Source of the DNA: Eublepharis macularius
Taxonomy: Eukaryota; Chordata; Lepidosauria; Squamata; Eublepharidae
Assembly: GCF_028583425.1 (NCBI RefSeq)
Contig: NC_072805.1
Coordinates: 21,338,001 to 21,402,000, forward strand
DNA: 64,000 bases
Reading direction: 5' to 3'
The position numbers were made by a program, and so were the translations under genes. Under the pieces are notes generated by a model that was given only the letters and a program-made list of their open reading frames with translations, ran no database searches and was not told the origin of the DNA. Positions 59,641 to 64,000 of the stretch are shown piece by piece (the stretch's first letter is position 1; the number at the start of each line of letters is the position of its first letter).

Positions 59641-60284
59641 AGGCTTCCTGTCTCATTACCAATGCTGATTTCTCCACACCCACCGCCCCTCTGCATACCC
59701 CATCCTATCCAATCACGCCTGCTGTTGTCATTCACCGGCTATTACCATTTGGATCCTGTAATCACTCCACTCTCCAAGATATGAGGACAGATGGACTCAC
59801 ATTCTAGCTGTATCTAAAGAAGTGAGCTGTGGCTCATGAAAGCTCATACCCTACCCACAAATTTTGTTAGTCTTATAGGTGCTATGGGACTCTTGTACTT
59901 TTCTACTTCTACTGACATAGTTGAAGTTTTGCTTTTTGTCTGGCCACGGGGCTTGAGAAAGGAGGAAAGAAAGCTACAGGCGTTGGTACTCATCAAGTTT
60001 GCCTTCAAAGCTATCCCTCTCCTGTTGAGGAAACTTTCAGTTCTGGCATTAACTTATCAACATTCTGTGCAGAGAATGAGGCTGGCATCTTCGCACTGAT
60101 ATTAAAAACCCGCAGCCTGCTAATATTTTTCCTGCTTCTAGGCCAGCGTCATTCTGATGCTTGCTGACTATCTTGCTGCTTTAAGGGAATTGCTTTTCCG
60201 TGTTTCTTTATGAGTGTCAAGGAGATGAACAGTGCCACCTTAAGGAGAGCCACCCAGTTCTTGATCCTTTGGCTTGGATGTAAT

Positions 60285-60508
60285 TTTGTCGTGGTAGAGC
60301 CATTACAGTGTAGTGGCCAGAGTTTTGAACTAGGATCTGGGAGGCCCAGGTTCAAATCCCGACTCCACCATGGAAGTTGGCTGGGTGAGCTTGGGTCAGT
60401 CGCACACTGTCATCCTGTAGTGAAGATCAAATGGAGAAAGGGGAGAATGTTCTGAACCACTTTGGGTCCCCATTTGAAAGAAAAGTCAGGCATAAATCAA
60501 TAAACCAG
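60285..60508 (+). repeat. Sauria-like SINE
   Basis: Head 'gagccattacagtgtagtgg', B box 'aggttcaaatcccg', 'gttggctgggtgagcttgg', and tail 'gtccccatttgaaagaaaag', 'gcataaatcaataaac'. Confidence 0.8.
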
Positions 60509-61439
60509 ATACATACAGAGTTTATTTTCTTTTGTTTTTGTTTTTTAGGTTTTTATAGTCTAAAATGTGTATATGATTCCTTATTGCAGTGGCAATAGAA
60601 ATTAACGTATTAAACAATCAAAATCATGTCCTGAAACATCTTTTATGTCCTCTGCCTTCCCCCTTTATTGTCATTGTTGGCGTTTTAAAGATCCCTCCGA
60701 TAAAGTAATCTGGGGAACTCTTAAGCTTTCAGACTGTGATGTGTCATTTTGGTGAGTCTTAATAAGTGGTACAACATAGAACTTTGACAGTAAACGGTAA
60801 TGTATCTTTATGCCTTGTTTTTAGTTGGGGAAAAATTACACGGAGGCTGAGGTCCAAAGAGCTTCCTGATAGTTATTATCTATATAGAACTTTGTAGGAA
60901 GGCCAAGGGCTTGGAAGTGGCTAGTGGAGTGTTTAACTTTGAACCCCCCCACCTCGCCCCCACTTTTTACGAACCACAGGATCCAAGCCTGTGAAGTGTA
61001 TGAATCTAATTCTGCCATTCTTTTGATCTTGAATGGTATATTAAACCATCTTAAAATATCACACTGTCAGACTTGAAGATCATAATGGATAGGTTGGGAA
61101 ATTAGTTTGTCGATCTGGCAGCTTTCAAGCTTTTATCTCATAATGGGGATAGAAACTTTATTTTAAAAGTACAAGTAAAAGTACTGATATTAAGCATTAT
61201 AATGGCAGTGCTGCAGGCTATGCAAAACATTTTTTTACAGCTTAGTTCCACCGCAGGCTCTTCCTGCCTGCAGTGGAAAAGTGTTGTCAGGGAGAAACGT
61301 GGGAAGTTGAGTGTCCGGCATCGTCAGAGTCACAAATGACTCCGAATTCTTGGCCTTGTAATGCCCCTTGGCTCATTTACTTGATTCATCCAGAGCACTT
61401 CTGTGCTACAGACATCTTTCTGTGACACACCTGGGCCGT

Positions 61440-62002
61440 TTTCACACATTCTTATACTGTAGTGCCATAGTATCACAATTGTTTTGCTGTACCCACAGCT
61501 GTACACACATCCTCATAATCCACCTGTGAAAACTCACCATCCTCCTGTAATCGTTGCGCTTTCTTCGAGAACTCAGATTTCCCGTTTATTCTGCTGTGTA
61601 ACGTTCTTTAGCGCTTTTTCGCCTGCATAAGAATGCTTAGAAATGTTTTTCCAGAGACCGCCCACTCACACACCCCTCCTTTTTCATTTTCTGCACCCTA
61701 GGAAGAGATTTTCCTGCCCATAACCAGGAATCCTGCAAGCCTTTGCAGGCTCCTGGTAACCGTGATCTTGGTTCCTATTTTTAAAAAAGGCAAAATGGGC
61801 AGGAAGGTGCTTTCGTTAACTGTGAGGCGAGCTGATCCACCACCCACAATTGCACTTTTTCTGTGGAATGTGAACTTCTGGAAGCGCAACGAAGCAGCAC
61901 AAATCAAGGCGATGTGAACGGCGCATCATGATAGTGGGATCACAACTAACAAAATCATAGTGCAAAATTAGCGGAAAATGTAGGACGTGTGAAAACGGCC
62001 CT
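61440..62002. mobile_element. hAT-like non-autonomous element, GGGCCGTTTTCACAC termini
   Basis: tgggccgttttcacac at the left and gtgtgaaaacggccctg at the right are inverted. The inverted similarity continues patchily ('gccatagtatcacaattg' against 'atagtgggatcacaac'). The 560-bp interior has no recognisable transposase. No 8-bp duplication is visible, so the superfamily is inferred from the terminal motif only. Confidence 0.6.
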
Positions 62003-62039
62003 GCTCTCTGGGCATGAGCTACTGTGTTGACCTTCAGAG

Positions 62040-62242
62040 AGAGGCTGTGGCTCAGTGGGAAAGTTTCTGCTTTGCATGCAGAAGGTGCCAGGTTCAACCT
62101 CTGGCATGTCCAGGTAACGATTTAGCAGTAGCTGATGTGAAAGACCTCAGCCCGGGCCCCTGGAGAGCTGCTGCTAGTCTAGTACCATACTGACCTTGAT
62201 GGGCCAATGAATCAGTGTAAGGCGGCTTCATGTGTCATGTGG
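62040..62242 (+). repeat. tRNA-derived SINE, Ala-like head
   Basis: The best copy of this family: head 'gaggctgtggctcagtgggaa' (A box) and 'gccaggttcaacctctgg' (B box), 'gcatgtccaggtaacg', 'gatgtgaaagacctcagcc', 'accttgatgggccaatgaat', end 'ggcggcttcatgtg'. Confidence 0.85.
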
Positions 62243-62966
62243 GTTGGTGGGAATCAACCAAAGACCGGTTAATGGAAGGATTGATTCCATTGCAAAGCTT
62301 TGTGTCTGAGTTGATGTGAGAGCTCTTTCAGTGATGTTAGGACCGTGATGACTCATCCACACATGCTGGTAGTTTGGACATTGTAGTCATTTAGTGGCTA
62401 ACATGCTTGTGTGAAACCGCTCCAAGAAACCAGGATTAAGCCTTTCCAATTCGTGACTGAATTAGTTGAAGAACTCGCTCTGATTTCAGTAGGTCATGAG
62501 CCTTTTTTCCAGTTTTGTGTTATGAATACTTAAGGAATGGCGGAAGGTTTCTCAAACTTTCTCAAAGGTCCGCTTCTGGCCCTTCTTATATCTGCAGTGT
62601 GCAGAGGAGAGGCTCTCTAGTTGTCTTTTTACAAACCACAAAGGGTGTTGCTCAGATTCCCTCCTTTGTGATGCATTTCTGTTGTTCAGCATAACCACAA
62701 ATGCCAACTCTTGAAGGGTTTTTCCCCCCCTTCCATGAAAGCAATAAGGCTTTGAGTTCCAGCAGCATGAATATCTTGCCAGAGCCACTTAAGTTTCATA
62801 TAAATGAGCAAACAGTCAGAGATATTTGGCAAGTGCTCTTGTCTTTAGCTTTTGTTCATGAAACCATTAATGGTTCTTTCTGCCAACTGGGAAAAAAATA
62901 GAGTCATTCTCTTGCTTGGCTTTCTGTTGCAGAATTCGGTTTGACAAATAACCCACTGACTATTAA

Positions 62967-63313
<347 letters not shown>

Positions 63314-64000
63314 TATATCATTCTACCTTTCCCCTCCCTTCACACTTAAGACTGACATATGGAAGTATACCCTGCCAAGGCAGTGAAACAGCCCGATCTG
63401 CGAACTGTTTCAAGTCTTCCTTATATCTGCCTAACTACAGCTAGCTTCCCGATGAAATTGGATGGAGGTAGAAGAAATGCAGCATTGGCTGCTAAGGCAC
63501 ATGGAGGTTTGAAAGGTATCAGATGCTGGTACAAATGTATTTATTTATTTTTATATAATAAATTTAAATAGATAAATCCAAAATTATGTTTCTGGTCCTG
63601 AGTCAAGTCAGAATGGTTAGATATTGCTGATGGCTGCTGGTGGCTCCCAAACAGTAAAAGAAGTAGTGCACAGAAATGTATGTATTTATTAAGTAGTATA
63701 CTGCCTCTCTAAATCCACTGGAGGCAGCTCACAGTTAAAACAGTAAAAACAATGATCTCAGTAAGCATAAATAAAAACAACATCAATAAAATCAGTACCC
63801 GTAAACATGTTACCAATAAAAACAGCCAGTAACAGCAAACCAGAATATAAAAGCATTGAAACACAGCGCTCTAAAATATTGTTGTATAGAACAATTTGTC
63901 AATTAGGAGCTGATTATAAGACAGCTAAAAAAAGATGGTGCCTCTTAGTTAAAAGCCTGGGTAAAGAGAAATGTTTTGGCTTGACACCCAAAAGAAAGTA
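63314..64000 (+). other. PHAF1: Start of PHAF1 intron 4, with a LINE 3' end on the minus strand
   Basis: After the SINE, 63314-63690 shows nothing assignable apart from AT-rich runs. From about 63695 to the window edge, 'agtatactgcctctctaaat', 'aaaacagtaaaaacaatg' and 'gttaaaagcctgggtaaaga' with 'aaatgttttggcttg' look like the reversed 3' end of a CR1/L2-like LINE, cut by the window boundary. Confidence 0.45.

Larger units (their letters stand above)
58348..59915. mobile_element. PLE family 2, large inverted pair with coding remnant
   Basis: The left arm (58348 to about 58675, minus orientation) and the right arm (about 59640-59915, plus orientation) are inverted copies of more than 250 bp. 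Shared phrases include 'gtctcattaccaatgctg', 'ctctgcataccccat', 'ggacagatggactcacattc' and 'agctgtatct'. Each runs into the terminal repeat ('gaagtgagctgtggct', 'gttagtcttataggtgct'). Between them, upstream of the right arm, 59380-59640 encodes in two frames the C-terminal end of a PLE-type protein. Another, unrelated PLE arm fragment sits at 59160-59275. The element is internally deleted and inactive. Confidence 0.65.

Overview
This window comes from a vertebrate nuclear genome, most probably a squamate reptile (lizard or gecko). Coding DNA is under 1% of it, in short exons with GT-AG boundaries separated by kilobases of repeat-rich intron. The repeats are the set I associate with squamates: many tRNA-headed SINEs with a Sauria-like body, SINEs with a 5S rRNA head, fragments of a Bov-B-like LINE (their probable partner), CR1/L2-like and L1 LINE pieces, several hAT-like MITE families, and Penelope-like element (PLE) terminal repeats. 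Species and genus cannot be read from the sequence.

Two genes are recognisable, both on the + strand, in an order (CBFB then PHAF1) that I recall from human 16q22. Positions 1-5508 are the last intron of CBFB. Positions 5509-5577 encode the C-terminus of core-binding factor beta, followed by an AT-rich 3' UTR to about 7.4-7.5 kb. From about 7.5 to 38 kb there is intergenic DNA filled with nested transposons, in which I see no gene. A CpG island at about 38.0-38.47 kb contains the likely promoter and non-coding first exon of PHAF1 (C16orf70/MYTHO). PHAF1 coding exons lie at 41413-41476, 53527-53609 and 62997-63080. They give the first 77 residues with a perfect frame join, and the gene continues beyond the window.

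The two genes are not functionally linked. CBFB is the RUNX partner in the nucleus; PHAF1 acts at the phagophore in autophagy. Nearly all other long ORFs are chance frames through repeats.

The most unusual content is in the repeats. (i) Two independent insertions (11588-11828 and 42498-42752) share one palindromic architecture derived from a PLE terminal repeat, each with its own 12-13 bp target duplication and with hammerhead-ribozyme-like cores in both arms. (ii) A second PLE family forms inverted pairs at 24.2-24.7, 36.8-37.0 and 58.3-59.9 kb; the last retains the degraded C-terminus of a PLE protein. (iii) A 272-bp palindromic insert at 27491-27762 resembles 7SL RNA and has a 15-bp target duplication. 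It sits inside a hAT MITE that itself sits inside a SINE. (iv) A 358-bp Harbinger-like MITE with a TAG target duplication and an internally expanded subrepeat splits a SINE at 20896-21253.
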